From Diprion similis (taxonomy: Eukaryota > Arthropoda > Insecta > Hymenoptera > Diprionidae): a stretch of DNA of 64,000 nt. How positions within the stretch are numbered: the first letter of the stretch is position 1; every line of letters begins with the position of its first letter. The DNA lies in assembly GCF_021155765.1 (NCBI RefSeq), contig NC_060108.1, positions 13,365,425-13,429,424 on the forward strand, given 5' to 3'. A model generated the notes under the pieces. The model searched no databases and was not told the origin of the DNA. It saw only the letters and a list, made by a program, of their open reading frames with translations. The position numbers and the translations under genes were made by a program. Of this stretch, positions 11,091 to 24,100 are shown one piece after another.

Positions 11091-12576
11091 ATTATACACT
11101 TGTGATATTTTATAGTATTTTAAATAAATATTATACGATGTTGAGCTGTTATTTCACGTGTACGTACTTGGATTCGGATTTCGGCGAAGAACCATGTTCA
11201 TCTCGGAACAAATACAATCCTACTTACGTATTTTTATTTCGAAACTGTGATGCAGAATTAATTCCCATTAAATACAAATGTTTGACGGGTATAAGCGTAT
11301 CTCAGCTGGAAACTTTGCTAAAGTTGTGCGGAAAACATGTTTGTACTTATTGTTAAATTGCTTTACGTCGAAAAACATGGCCGCCGCTGACACGCTTCAA
11401 ATTTTGTTATTGCTGTAGGATCATTTTAGGTATAAACGAAATACTAGTACTATGTCACGCCTCGCGAAATGATGGCATGAATATTTTAGTTATAATTTCT
11501 TCACCGATAGACGCTTGCAAACTGAGGATTTTGTCGATTCAAGTTACTAGGATTTACGTTCTAAAATAACTCGGCCTTGTTTGAGAAATTAGTTACAGAA
11601 AATTGTATTGTACTGTTTTATAATAACAACAGACTACCCATCGAATAACGCGGGCATGGCGCAGACGTACAATGTTGTCGAGTTTCATTACAATCGTAAT
11701 TGAAAATATCAACAATCATGAGTCGGTTAATATATTTCGTTTTGTATGCTTCTTGATGCGACTTTTATCCTGCTATTATTGATAAGAGTTCGAAGTGTCA
11801 TCCGAAAATCGAAGTATCGATTTGACTAGACCAAAAGAGGGGAGGAGTTTATTTTCTGGTAATTATCGACGAGGGAATAGCATGTGACTGGAGTCATACA
11901 AGGTATGAATAAAGGAATACTGCGTTATTGATTTTTGACTTACTGTATAACTTGTGAACATCATCATGCATCGCATATATTAATAGTTGTACATTTTTAA
12001 TGCAAAAATTTTCTTAAGTCTATGCGTCGCAACAATTTCTGCACATCCTATTGGCCATTCACACATCATTAATCATAATGATATTAATAATAACTTATAA
12101 ATTACACATCATCCGTTCGGTTCTTGTTCAGCAGAATAAACATAATGAAATACATTGCATAAGGCAGTCAGTATACATTTTCTATCTCATGTCATTTGAA
12201 GAGTATCAGAAAGAAATCTTTATAACCAGTCACAATGCTGCGACATGTGCTCCGTGTGTTTCTACGTCTAAAGAACATCCGTATAATTGATACAAGACGC
12301 AGCTTCATAATATGCAACATTTTCAATTAACTATTTATGAAACATACAAACTTATCGAATCTAATGGCGAATTAACTATTTTTGTTTACATATGAATGTC
12401 AATCGTCGAACAACTTGACGGAAAGTGAACTAGTGTAGTCGGAAATCGTAAACTATTGAGCCCTTCTCAAATGACACCGACGGTTCATTCATTGGCGCAC
12501 AATTCATGATGTTATCTGTTAGATTATTCTTTTCCATTATTGATAATTCTATTAATTGATGATTTAATTTTTTTCA
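11091..12576. other. 3' flanks between convergent genes
   Basis: AT-rich DNA between the 3' ends of the DUF229 gene (+) and the DnaJ gene (-). TTTTAAATAAATATT near 11118 could serve as a polyadenylation region for DUF229. An open frame continues to about 11356 but has no conserved character. No other gene is seen. Confidence 0.5.
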
Positions 12577-14408
12577 CTAATACCCTCTTAATCCATTGTA
12601 CACTTTGTTTACAGAACCTTGCCGCAGGAGCTTCTTGATATCTGTAAGTAGAATTAGACAGTAATACACTACAGTAATATAATCCTTGCATGCATTGTAA
12701 TGCCATAGATTTTCGAAATGGGAAGTAATGAAAAACAATTAAATCATAACGACGATGCTTACCTTCTTTTTCGGTCTCGGAAAATTCAGATTTTGGAAAC
12801 TCTACGTTAAACGTGATATACAAAGTACCATGCAGGTTGTTATTTTCATAGTTGGGCATGCCTTCGCCCTTCTTTCGGATCCTAGCTCCCGGCCAAGTTA
12901 TTTTATCTCTCTGTATCGTGACTTTGTGCCCATCTAGATGATCGATCTCCATAGTAAACCCTATCAGAGCGTCCTGCAGGGATATAGTCACATTGGCGTA
13001 AAGGTCATCTTGAACTCTTTCGAAAACGGGATGCGGTTGAGTGCGTATTCTGGAAATTTAACAAAATGATCACGTTATTACAGAATCACGACTCCTTGTT
13101 TGAAGGGTAATCAACAGTAATATGTAGTTCTCATGGCAAACATAGATTACTTGTCCTCTTTTGAACTTACTTGATTATCAAGTCTCCAGGATCTCCATCC
13201 AAATGCGGTTCCCCTTCAGCAGTGAATCTCGTTTCCTGTCCATCCACCATCCCTGGTTCCACTTCAACTTCCAGTGTGCGTTCTTCATTTACTAATCTGA
13301 CGTTTGGACATTCGTCGCAAACTGTTTGCTGCATCATCTGGAATCTACCTGGGCCAAGATTTCGTGTTACCATTTCTTGCCTGCAGTTACACTTTCGCGT
13401 TCCCGCGGCAGCTTTCATTACTGGCTTGTTCCTTGTTATCTGCATAATTCAAAAGAACAAGATTATAACTGTTTTGAAATCACAGACCTGTGCATATACT
13501 AATTTTTAGATGACCATGAAAAATTAGAGGCCTATTTATTGCTAAGCGAGCAATAATATTCATAAACTGATTCGAAAAATTAACAACATTGATACAAAAC
13601 TAGCATGATTTTGAGATGTGATAACATAAAACTAAGTGCATGAAATATAATTATTGTTCAAAAAGCAAGATTTAATTACTTTTCAGATTAAAATTGGCCT
13701 GAATTATTATCAGTGATTTCAATAGACAGCCCAAAATGAAACTAATAAAATAACACGAATGGTTTAAGCTAAGCAATTTCAAACCTCTATAAAGTTTCCA
13801 CTGTAAAGTTCTTCCAATGTCACTGGCAGTTCCATGACAATGTTTGCCCCTTTAGGGGTTTCATGTTGGTGCTGCGAATCACCGCCAAAATGAAATCCGA
13901 AGTCACCAAAGAAGCTGGCAAAGGGATCGGCATTGTTCATCATGCCATCTTTTTTCAGACACTCCTCCCCACACCTATCGTACATTTCTCGTTTTTCTGT
14001 GTCAGAGAGAACCTCGTAGGCAGCCCCCAGGTCCTGAAACTTTTGTGATGAGTCCGGGTCATCCTTGTTTTTATCCGGATGCAATTCCTTGGCCAATCTT
14101 CTGTACGCCTTTTTTATCGTATGGGTATTCGCGTTTCTTGATACCCCGAGGATGGAGTAGAAGTCCCTCCTTTAAATGATTTTCATATACACGTCAACGA
14201 TTTTCGTAACAAAAACATTCGAGGTTATGTATTGGATTACTGTCTTTGTAATAGCATAATAGAAGCTCTTGTGACTTAATGATTGATAGTTTTTGACTCA
14301 AATTTAATTCCGTTTTTTACGAAAAAATTAGACTTACCCGGCCAGTACGAATAGAACGCATAATATTAAATTGACTAGAAATATCCTGGTTAATTGTGCC
14401 GCTGCCAT
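12577..14408 (-). CDS. shv: DnaJ homolog subfamily B member 11 (ER-lumenal co-chaperone)
   Basis: Five minus-strand exons: 14408-14338, 14169-13785, 13439-13171, 13049-12763 and 12641-12577, all phase-consistent. They total 358 residues, the same length as human DNAJB11. It opens with a signal peptide ([20 protein letters not shown]). The J domain follows at about 25-89 with the catalytic HPD at 54-56, which stimulates BiP ATPase, then a short G/F-rich stretch ([11 protein letters not shown]). The substrate-binding domains carry the CxC (169/171) and CxxC (193/196) cysteines typical of ERdj3. The region HLDGHKV...ITWPGA...[13 protein letters not shown] matches the family closely. The C-terminus ends GLRGY with no KDEL signal, as known for this family. 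It acts in protein folding in the ER lumen. The symbol follows the Drosophila ortholog shriveled. Confidence 0.96.
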
Positions 14409-15345
14409 CCTAGCAGACGTTTAGCTATCACCATACGTAGTGTCATGCATAAGTGTATCCGAAATCCAACTCTGGTCGTGGTTCTCTGTGATTGGCTTGA
14501 CGCGATTGTCATAAACAAAAAAAAAATACGATAGATACAAAACTTCATTACTCTAATCAAGCGCGGGGTGGGGTGTTCTATTGTTTGGTATTTCGGTCGC
14601 CTGTATCCTATAATAAAAAATGAATTGAATGACGTTCTTTTTCAATCAATCCAATATTCTAATTTCTAATGATTTTCCTTTTTGTTTAACGGATTGTCGT
14701 GTTTCTCATTAAGCTAGCGACTCTGTTTCGTCTCGCCATGAAATACATGCATTGGATTGAAGTCAGCGTACCAGCAGAGCTACCGACGGTAGGTAGTGAG
14801 CCTTACCCTGGCAATATGTTTACGAACACACCCCAAATGCCATGGGTTTCCCCTTTTTATTTTTCACTAATGTATGTGCATATATCTATATACATCATGC
14901 GTCCGTACATACCGGTTACAGGGGTGCTATTTTATGCTGAAATAAAGAAATGGCATGAATTCTACGAATTTACTATTGTGATTTCGTCTTTATTTCTGCG
15001 TCCAAGCAAAACGCATTGGAGTGTTTTTGTTCGAAATTGTCAATAGAATGGGGCTGTAAAGCCCCTTTTTGCGTCTGAGATGCGTGGACTTAAATATTTG
15101 GAGATATATACGTCAATGTCGAAATCGACTTGAGCAGTGAGATCGGTACGTATGCTCTCTGCGCATTTTCCGCGGCTGATAATCTACGCGAAGACTGCTA
15201 TCCCCCCTCTTGACCAACAAGTTTTAAAGTAGGGATAAGATGACCCCAAATAAAAGATTAATCCAGTAAGTCTATAAACTATTGGGTATCGGAGTGCAGT
15301 TTTTAGTAGGAGAGAATCATACTTAGTACCTGATCACGTTTCAAA
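14409..15345. promoter_or_regulatory. Divergent intergenic region between DnaJ and racemase genes
   Basis: Head-to-head spacing of 937 bp between two start codons, so both promoters should lie here. A plus-strand open frame to 15046 (first ATG at 14739) predicts a hydrophobic peptide with no recognisable domain and is probably chance. A perfect six-base-pair hairpin, GGGGCT-gtaa-AGCCCC followed by TTTTT, is at about 15050-15070. No TATA box can be assigned confidently. Confidence 0.5.
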
Positions 15346-16779
15346 ATGCCACTGCACGGAATCAAAGTTATCGAACTAGCCGGACTTGCTCCAGTACCTT
15401 TCTGTGGTATGATACTATCAAATTTTGGGGCATCAGTGGTCAGAGTAGACAGAGTAAGAATTCTAATAAACCATAGTATCCAGACCATGTATTGAAAACA
15501 TGAAAAGTTCAAGAAAGTCGATATCACCTGTAATGAATAAATCATATGCATTTATTATAGGCTTCCAGTGAAGTGTCAGATATTGCTGTTGATTTCTTGG
15601 GCAATGGAAAACGTTCCATAGGACTAAATCTGAAGTCTAAAGAGGGTACTGATATACTGAAAAAGATGTCACAACAAAGCGACGTTATTCTTGATCCATT
15701 CCGACCAGGCATTATGGAAAAACTAGGACTGGGTCCAGACACTCTAACACTAAAAAACAAGAGACTTATCTACGCAAGGCTAAGTGGGTTTGGACAGACT
15801 GGTCCATATGCTAAGATGGCTGGACACGATATAAACTATGTCGGTTTATCAGGTGAGATCATTGCAATTTATCTTCACAGGATTTTGATATTATTCAATA
15901 TATATCGATATAAAATAATGACCAGTAAAGCTCTTTCACAGGTCTGCTTTCTCTCTTTGGGAGACACCATGAGAAACCAACTCCACCTGTAAATCTTACT
16001 GCAGACTTTGGCGGTGGTGGCCTGACCTGTGCTTTTGGCATAGTCCTGGCATTGCTGGAACGAACACGGAGTAACGAGGGTCAAGTAATTGATGTTTCTA
16101 TGGTTGAGGGTTCAGCATACTTGGGGAGCTGGTTATACCGCTCGCAAGGGCTTGATGGGCTATGGGGACAACCCAGAGGAAAAAACTTGTATGAAGAATT
16201 AGGATAGATCATTATTCGAAAGACAAGAAATGTTGATTTGTTATCATATTTTTCATTGGTTACTTCAGGCTAGATGGAGGGGCTCACTTTTATGATACAT
16301 ACGAAACAAAGGATGGACAATTCATGGCTGTCGGTGCCCTCGAGCCCCAATTCTATGCAGTTTTGTTAGAGAAACTTGGTCTTTCAGAAGATGACCTGCC
16401 CCAGTTTGGAGACTTTGAGAAAAGTCGTTCACGGCTGGCACAGATATTCAAGGAAAAGACACAGAAGGAATGGTGCACGGTATTCGAAGGCACAGATGCT
16501 TGTGTTACACCTGTGCTGTCACTAGAATCTGCAACTCTTAATCCACAAAATGTGGCTAGATGCAGTTTTCAGAAATCTGAATCAGGAGACATTATACCAA
16601 ATCCTGCGCCACGGCTGTCGCGGACCCCTGGCTGTGATCGGACTGCCGATAAGCCTAATCCTGCTGCAGGTCAAAATAGCATTGATATTCTACTAGAATA
16701 TGGATTCACGACAGATCAAATACAGAAATATCTTCAACAGCGTGTTATTTATCAAAAAGATGTATCAACTAAACTGTAA
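15346..16779 (+). CDS. Amacr: Alpha-methylacyl-CoA racemase
   Basis: Four exons, 15346-15453, 15561-15852, 15942-16188 and 16269-16779 (stop TAA), give 385 residues against 382 in human AMACR. This family III CoA-transferase-fold enzyme epimerises (2R)- and (2S)-methylacyl-CoA, letting branched-chain fatty acids enter beta-oxidation in peroxisomes and mitochondria. The start [20 protein letters not shown] is typical. The catalytic pair is visible: His125 in AGHDINY and Asp155 in [10 protein letters not shown], with the same 30-residue spacing as human His122/Asp152. Further family motifs are [30 protein letters not shown] and [12 protein letters not shown]. The C-terminus is STKL; the last three residues TKL are a non-canonical peroxisomal signal. 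It is divergent from the DnaJ gene and 724 bp upstream of Nhe on the same strand. Confidence 0.96.
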
Positions 16780-17503
16780 ATGTATTCGATACAATGTGCG
16801 CAAGCCATGAACAAACCTAGCCATTATCCCTTTATTCTAAGCAGATCCATTTCAAGTCCTAACGAACAGGGACAAATGTACGTACTGACTGTGGTACTTA
16901 TGGCATTGAGCACATTATCATCTTTTCTAATAGTAATATCGAAACGAAAATGAAAATTTACCAAGTGTAGTTAGTATATTCTGACTGAAATCGTTTTAAT
17001 TATACGTGAAAATGAGTAATCGAATGGTCAGATGCTTGAAGAAAATATTGATTATTTGTTGGGGGATTTTTTTGGATATATCTTTATACTCTAAGAATAA
17101 GCAAATGTATAAATTCTAATATATGGAATATTGTTTTTGAGCTACATTATACATTTGTATTGCATTGTTATCAACGTAATTATTTCAGCAGTTCAAAAAT
17201 TATCAGAATGCTGTCCTAGTTCCTTGAAGCAAATTGTATTTGAATTACAATTGAAGAAAGCGTTGCTACAACTAAGCTTGAATTTAATCCATAGTGGTTG
17301 AGAACCGAATATATCGAGTACGACAAATCAAGCATAAGTTGAACGTAGAGAACTGCAGTACCGACGTTCTCGAGAAATCAAAATTTTTCGGCCGCTAGAG
17401 GACCTTGCAGAGGGCTGCCGTAATCGGTTGACGGTTACTACAGTCGTTCACTGACGAGCGTCGTGGTCGGACGAATTTCGAGCTCGTGACGCAGCGAAAG
17501 AAG
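16780..17503. other. Racemase 3' flank and Nhe upstream region
   Basis: AT-rich DNA after the racemase stop turns GC-richer from about 17390 (CGGCCGCTAGAGG, TCGTGGTCGGACG), as expected for the 5' UTR and promoter of the next gene. The Nhe start context AAGATGG has A at -3. A GTG-initiated frame extension upstream of 17504 exists but the ATG is preferred. Confidence 0.5.
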
Positions 17504-20500
17504 ATGGCAGATTCAGCCATGACCGTTCCGTTCGCCGTAGTTGTGACAATCGGTGTATTTTTGTTAAAATCATGCAGTGGAGAAGAGACGGATATAAAGC
17601 TAGACAAAAAAGCTCAATTGCTGCACAGGTTGGACAGCTTGAACTTGTTGTTGTACACGTTTTTACTAATACTGACAGTGTTAACTATATGGACTTTCAA
17701 GCATCGCCGACTGCGCTTCTTGCACGAGACTGGCCTTGCTGTCATCTACGGTGAGTCGTCTGCTATTCCGCTAATGCTCGATTGTTGTTGCTATCTGGCC
17801 AACACCGAATCATGCTTATCGATTTTTTTCGCCCTGACTCTTCCCTAGATACAACCAGACTCACCCCTTTCATCTGCCTCGTTTTTACCTCTCATCTATT
17901 ATTAAACAATCACGTAAGATTGTTTTTGTTTTATCACTCGTCCGCACGTATTTTAAGTCGCATTCGTGCAACGCGCGATAAACACGGCAACCTGTCCACC
18001 CCCCACCCTTCCTCTGTCTAATTTACTTGTCATTTTCAATTTCCCCCTCCCCACGTTCATGACGGTTAAATCAATTTACAACTTGCCAATAAGTCGGTTT
18101 GTATAATTCTCAATGTCGCGCTTCTGTCAATTAGTCATGAATCATGCATGTCCAGTTGTACTATCAATCACACCTGTTCATTGTTACCATTTTCTATTCA
18201 CTAGGTTTTTCATGTCTCTGGTTTTATGAGCTATTACTCGTCGTAGACTTTTACTGTTTCAAACTCTAAATTATTGTTGCTAGATATGAAGAAATTAAAA
18301 AAAATATCCTCCGTGAAGCAATACTTGAAAAATAAACTTATATATCACTTTAACATGTTCGAAGACTTCATCTGGCAATAAAGAGTTTTAGTTAAATTTG
18401 AAAGTCGAAGTTTATAGCATTCTTCCTGCGTTATTTACTCGCCTTAAGACGTGAGAGCCCAAAAGCTTGCACAAAGCTTTGTCACGTGCAACACCAACCA
18501 TGTAACGTTCTCAATATGATCAGCTGATGATAGTACTTTTTGTGCCATTTCAAAGAATTATATCCATGTGTTAGTTTTCGATATGCCGAAGTAATTTTTT
18601 CCATTTCCTGTGACTAGGAAATCATAAATTCAATCTTGTATAAGACATTTAAAAGAAAAGTACATTTCATAGACTGAAGACAAAAATCAGTAACACTAAT
18701 AATGACTTAGATTTCTTGGCACTGATTTTAGTTTATCGATTATCAGTAATTGATAGTAGTTGTATACAGGTGGACAATAGCTTATTGTTCAGATAAATGA
18801 AGGGGTTGTGAGAAGAGTCCAAGTTAATTTTTGGTCTGATTCCAATTGTCAAGACCGCTTACTCATCAGAAAGAAAGGCATCAGCTGTATCAATACAGAT
18901 AATTTTTATACAAGACTTTTTTTGCAAAGATATTTGAGTTTTATTGAAAAAGTTAAAATTGTCAAGAGAAGAAGAAACCATCGTTTAATATGATAAAGAC
19001 CTCTGTCCTGGATACTTTGAGACTATTGACGAAATAAAATTAATGTAAATTGACAACGTGAAACCTTACTTGATTTATTAAAAAAAAGTAATTTATTTAT
19101 TTCCATATAACTATCATAAATAACAAGGCATAATAAGTTTCAAGGACCTTGGACTTTGATTTATATTAGCGGATATTTTCATCGATCTGTAAAGTCAAGT
19201 TTTGCAGAAAATATTGTAAATACGACTATGAGTCTCTGTTACCAATTTTTCAAACATAACTTTATAGTCCTTTAATTACACAGTGTTTTTCTCGTATTCA
19301 ACAGGACTGATTGTGGGGGCGATAATCCGATATGGTTTCACAAATAGCAGTACAATAGTTCACATGCCTGTGGTACCGGAACCTGACGGTAGCCACTATA
19401 ATCAGTCGGTACCACCAGATACATTGTGGTTACGATTTCCGGAAAATAAGGGCGATGGTACAACTAAGAATAAAACTTTTGCCTACTCCTTTCGTGGAGA
19501 AATTTATAAGCGAGACAACGAAATTGACCTCAAGGTAATCAAGCATATTGGAATCAAATAGAATGAAGCAACATGGATGGACATATATCGAATCTTTCTT
19601 AATCAAATTTGCCTAATAAATTCTGCTCTTGTATTTGTCAAGCTTAGTATTTATTACCAACTACAAGGTTGATGTGGTTATTGTTGACTTCAGTAAGCTG
19701 TTTTTCAGAACTGAGTTTTTCATTTTGGTGTTTAATATATTACAGGCTACATTTGATCCAGAAATCTTCTTCAACATTATTCTACCCCCGATTATATTCC
19801 ATGCTGGATACAGTTTAAAGAGGGTGAGTAATTGGCTTTTCAAAATAGCCATTGTGTAAAAGACATTCTTGAAATTCATTCAAGTTCCAACTGAACGACT
19901 TCTTAATCTCATATCCCTGATCAGCAACATTGTCACACCACACAGATACACAGGTATCGTTTTTACCGTCATTATTGTTATAATTGTTTGTCAGTCTTCT
20001 GTGAAGAATTTTCTATTTTTACAGTACAATTTCAAATATTTATCAAACTAAGTCTGAGGGACTGCTGAATCTTATCTCTACCATGATTTTCATATATTTC
20101 CGTACTTTTAAAGTAGATTCTTAATCAGTGAGTCATTCTGTACAAGATAAAAATTAGTCAGTTTCTCAGCTAGATTCCGATTGAAGAAGTTTCATAATTT
20201 TCGAGGAAAAAAGAAAAAAAAATTAGCTGGAGGATAATAAATTTAGAAATTTGTCAGTGAAGTAAATAAATTGTTTTGGCTCGATGAAGAGAAGTGCAAA
20301 TGTTAAGTCACAGCAAGCACTATGATAAGCATTTTTGGTCTAACATATTATAATTCTCAAGATCTTACATTGAAGAAGAAATGTAATCAGGGGAGTTGAG
20401 GAAATTAGAAAAATATTGCATAGTTTTCAAATTGTCTGTAGATGTTACGAGGCCAGAGATCGGTCGGGGAAGAGTGTCAATGTTGATGAGGGAAACTGGG

Positions 20501-21159
20501 GAAAAGTCAGGGATAATTGAAAGCGAAAAGTGAGGGGCCGCCTTGATCTCTCGTTATGTAATTATTAAACATCTTGACTAATCGATTCACTTCATTATTT
20601 ATCGCCTTACGATAACATAATTATTTCCTGCGAACGAATCGAGTAAACATATTTTTCAAGAATACTATCGTGAGTGTTGAACTGTGAACACTTTTGCTCA
20701 TTATCATAATACATTTAGAGCGATAATAACTCAAGAATGTGGAATAAATAGTGAAGAATTCTTGTGATTTCTATTGCTTTTTATAAACTATACAATTTCG
20801 TTTATTTTTCTTATTTATCATATCTGTTTCTTACTTTTCATACTCTGATAGAAGTGTTGTCATTTATTGAAATATTTGCATATTATTTCCAGAAATACTT
20901 CTTCAGAAATCTTGGCGCTATTTTGACGTACGCATTGATAGGAACTACCATATCTTCCTTTGTCATTGGGTGAGTAGCTACAGACTTTAATAATCATACA
21001 TAGTCGTATCGGAATTCCTTGCATAATTTCTTCGGTCCGATAGCAATAAACAAACGCAGCATTATTTGTACCGGACAAGAAAAATCACTATCTCCTTCAG
21101 CCCCATTCTTTCAAACTTTATGCATTATTGGGAGTACTCTCAATGGGTGATAAGTAAAT

Positions 21160-21197
<38 letters not shown>

Positions 21198-24100
21198 ACC
21201 GATTATTGCTATGTCTGCGAATATTCACTGAATCAATCAAAATTTCGGCTTCAAATGCTTCTTTTACATATTTTTATCAATTATAAATACCCAAAAGATC
21301 AAGGCAGTCTGACCATAAAATCTAAAAAGTCGACGCAATTTTATTGAGAGGATCCCCTCGCGACGTGACATTCGAAGTCAGAAAACCAGAAATTCATATT
21401 TGAACCAATCGAAATACGTTAATGAGTCTTTTCTGAATCCTGCAATTGAGAAAACTCTATAGTCCAAACTTCTTGATTCAATTTTTCACAACTCCAGTGT
21501 CCCAGTTTTAACTTGGGGATAATATTTTTTTCGATTTCTCACTATTTTACAACTTGAATTGAATATCAAATGAATCTGTTTTCTCAATCAAATGTTGTTA
21601 GTTTTAAAAGAAATGTTTACTTTAAAAGACACCAGAATATAATATTTAATCCCGATTATAAAATGTTCGGAAAATGCATTAAATACTAGAGAATAATTTT
21701 TGTCATTCTTTTCTACCAACAAGCAGAAAACAATGGTGTTAAATGATTAAATATAATCTAATTTTTCATTTCAGCGCACTTATGTATAGCTTCATACAGC
21801 TGATACCTCATTTAGCTTCATCGTTTACTTTCCTAGACACCTTGTACTTTGGTGCTCTGATCTCGCCAACCGATCCACTGACGATCATTTCCATATTCAA
21901 CGATCTACACGTTGACGTGAATTTATACGCTCTTGTCTTTGGAGAGAGTGTGTTAAACGATGCGGTTGCCATTGTGCTTAGTGGGTAAGAAAATTTGTGC
22001 ACATAAATTTGCATCATAATCAAAGTTATTTGGGATAAGGATTAATGAGGATGAATGCGAATCAGACAACGCAAAATAAAACTTTACTCGAATGCCCGTA
22101 TACTAGGTCTATCCAAAACTACGCTGAACGGTATCAGTCAGGTTCTGGCGGGTTTGAGACTTGGGCATTTTTCCAAGCCCTCGGAGATTTTATTAGAATA
22201 TTCAGCCTCTCGCTGTTCATAGGAGCCACAATGGGCTGCGTTACTGCATTGCTAACTAAGTTCACCCGAGTTAGAGATTTCCCACTGCTGGAATCTGCTC
22301 TCTTCGTCTTGATGTCCTACAGTACTTTTCTCATCGCCGAAGCCTCAGATCTTACAGGTAAGATGAAATTGGAAATAGTAGGTACAGGGTATCAACTGCC
22401 CCGTAAATATCATTAAATTCTGCAATTATACTGGAAAATAAAAATTGTTGCTCAAGCCCTGGAAAAGTCCTGGAATATTTTGATTGATCCTGGAAAAGTT
22501 AACATGATACACTTTTAATTCAAAATTGTGACATTTCGCAATTATAAATTCTCAATTGTAGCAGACGCCCTGTAGGTAATTCATTTTTCCGAGGTTTTAC
22601 TTCTTACATATTATTCTTTTTTGGTTTCCAGGTGTCGTTGCTGTACTATTCTGCGGTATATGCCAAGCCCACTACACCTATAACAACTTGAGTGTCGATT
22701 CGCGACAGCGGACTAAGCAGCTCTTTGAATTGCTTAATTTTTTGGCAGAAAATTTCATTTTCAGCTACATCGGTGTGTCCATGTTCACTTTCCCGAAACA
22801 TCATTTCGATCCAGGTTTCATTTTTGCTGGATTTGTATCCTTTGCAACGTAATTGTATACATTTTTTCTATGTATATGCAGGGAGATTCTTTTTTGAAAA
22901 TTTTCATTTGCCTATTCATTTTTTTGTATATACGGCAGTGTTACAACATTCATGATCATACCTGAATTCTTAAAAAATTTGTTGTTTAAATGATTTCTGG
23001 TAAGCTAGGGGAGAAAATATCTTAAAACACTTGTTGATCCTTGACGGAAACAAATTCTAGTTCTGTGCATTGCTTGGTCGAGCAGTGAATGTTTATCCAT
23101 TATCCTTCCTCTTGAATTTGGGACGTAATCCAAAAATACCATCAAACTATCAGCACATGTTGTTTTGTGCTGGTTTGAGAGGAGCGATGAGCTTTGCTCT
23201 CGCCATTAGAAATACTGTGTCCGATGCTCGTCAAGCTATGTTAACAACAACGAGTCTGATTGTCATTCTAACAGTCATTCTGCAGGGCGGTGCAACCACA
23301 CAGTTTTTAAGCTGGTTCAACATACCGTAAGTCTTACTTTTATCTATTGCATATAGCTTTGAAACCACGATTTTTTTTGTTTTCAGTTCAATGATTAATA
23401 TATGAGTTCTAAACTGCGGTTATTCTTTGTATGTAGATATTCTGACACCACAAACTGATTAGAACACAAATACTAAGAAACGTTAAGTAAAGTTAAGTCT
23501 GAATTGAGGAAATTTTTTTTACAGTGTTGGTGTTGACGAAGAAGTTGAAATATTATCTTACAATGGAGTACGAAGCGTGAGTAATTCATTTATTTATATG
23601 AATTGAAAAATCCGTAACTTGCATACTTTTCATCATTATGTCTGCTTTATTTGGTTTATATCGATCGTTGTTGAACAGAAAGTTTGAAAAAACGACCCTC
23701 GTTTTTTAATTTAAAGTGTGAAGCATTAAACATGAATAATTATTATTATTATTGAAAAAAGACGCTTTTAATTCTGCATAACCATTTCATATCTTTTTTG
23801 TATGTATAACGGACAAGCGCTCACCTCATATCATATATTGCAATAATTTTTCAAACGGTTTTTTCTTCATGTATTCATTATGCTTATCTTCCATTGCTTA
23901 CACGAAGGTATATAATTCCATGGACACCGCGGGGGTGCGTCAAAAATCATTCCTATTATTGTTGTTATTATTTAACTGTCATTATTATTGTTATAATTCT
24001 TATTATCACTGCCATATAATAATTCAAAACAGTTGAAAAAGGCATGCTATCATTTGTGAGACCAGCATTAATGAAATCTTTCAGGGAATATTAAGTTGCA

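Noticed and set aside
14739-15046. Small gene between the DnaJ and racemase genes
   Set aside because: Hydrophobic, low-information frame in a short divergent promoter region with no recognisable similarity.
23905-23945. Extra or alternative Nhe exon (YNSMDTAG)
   Set aside because: GC-rich and superficially similar to neighbouring Nhe sequence, but no acceptor/donor pair keeps the phase.
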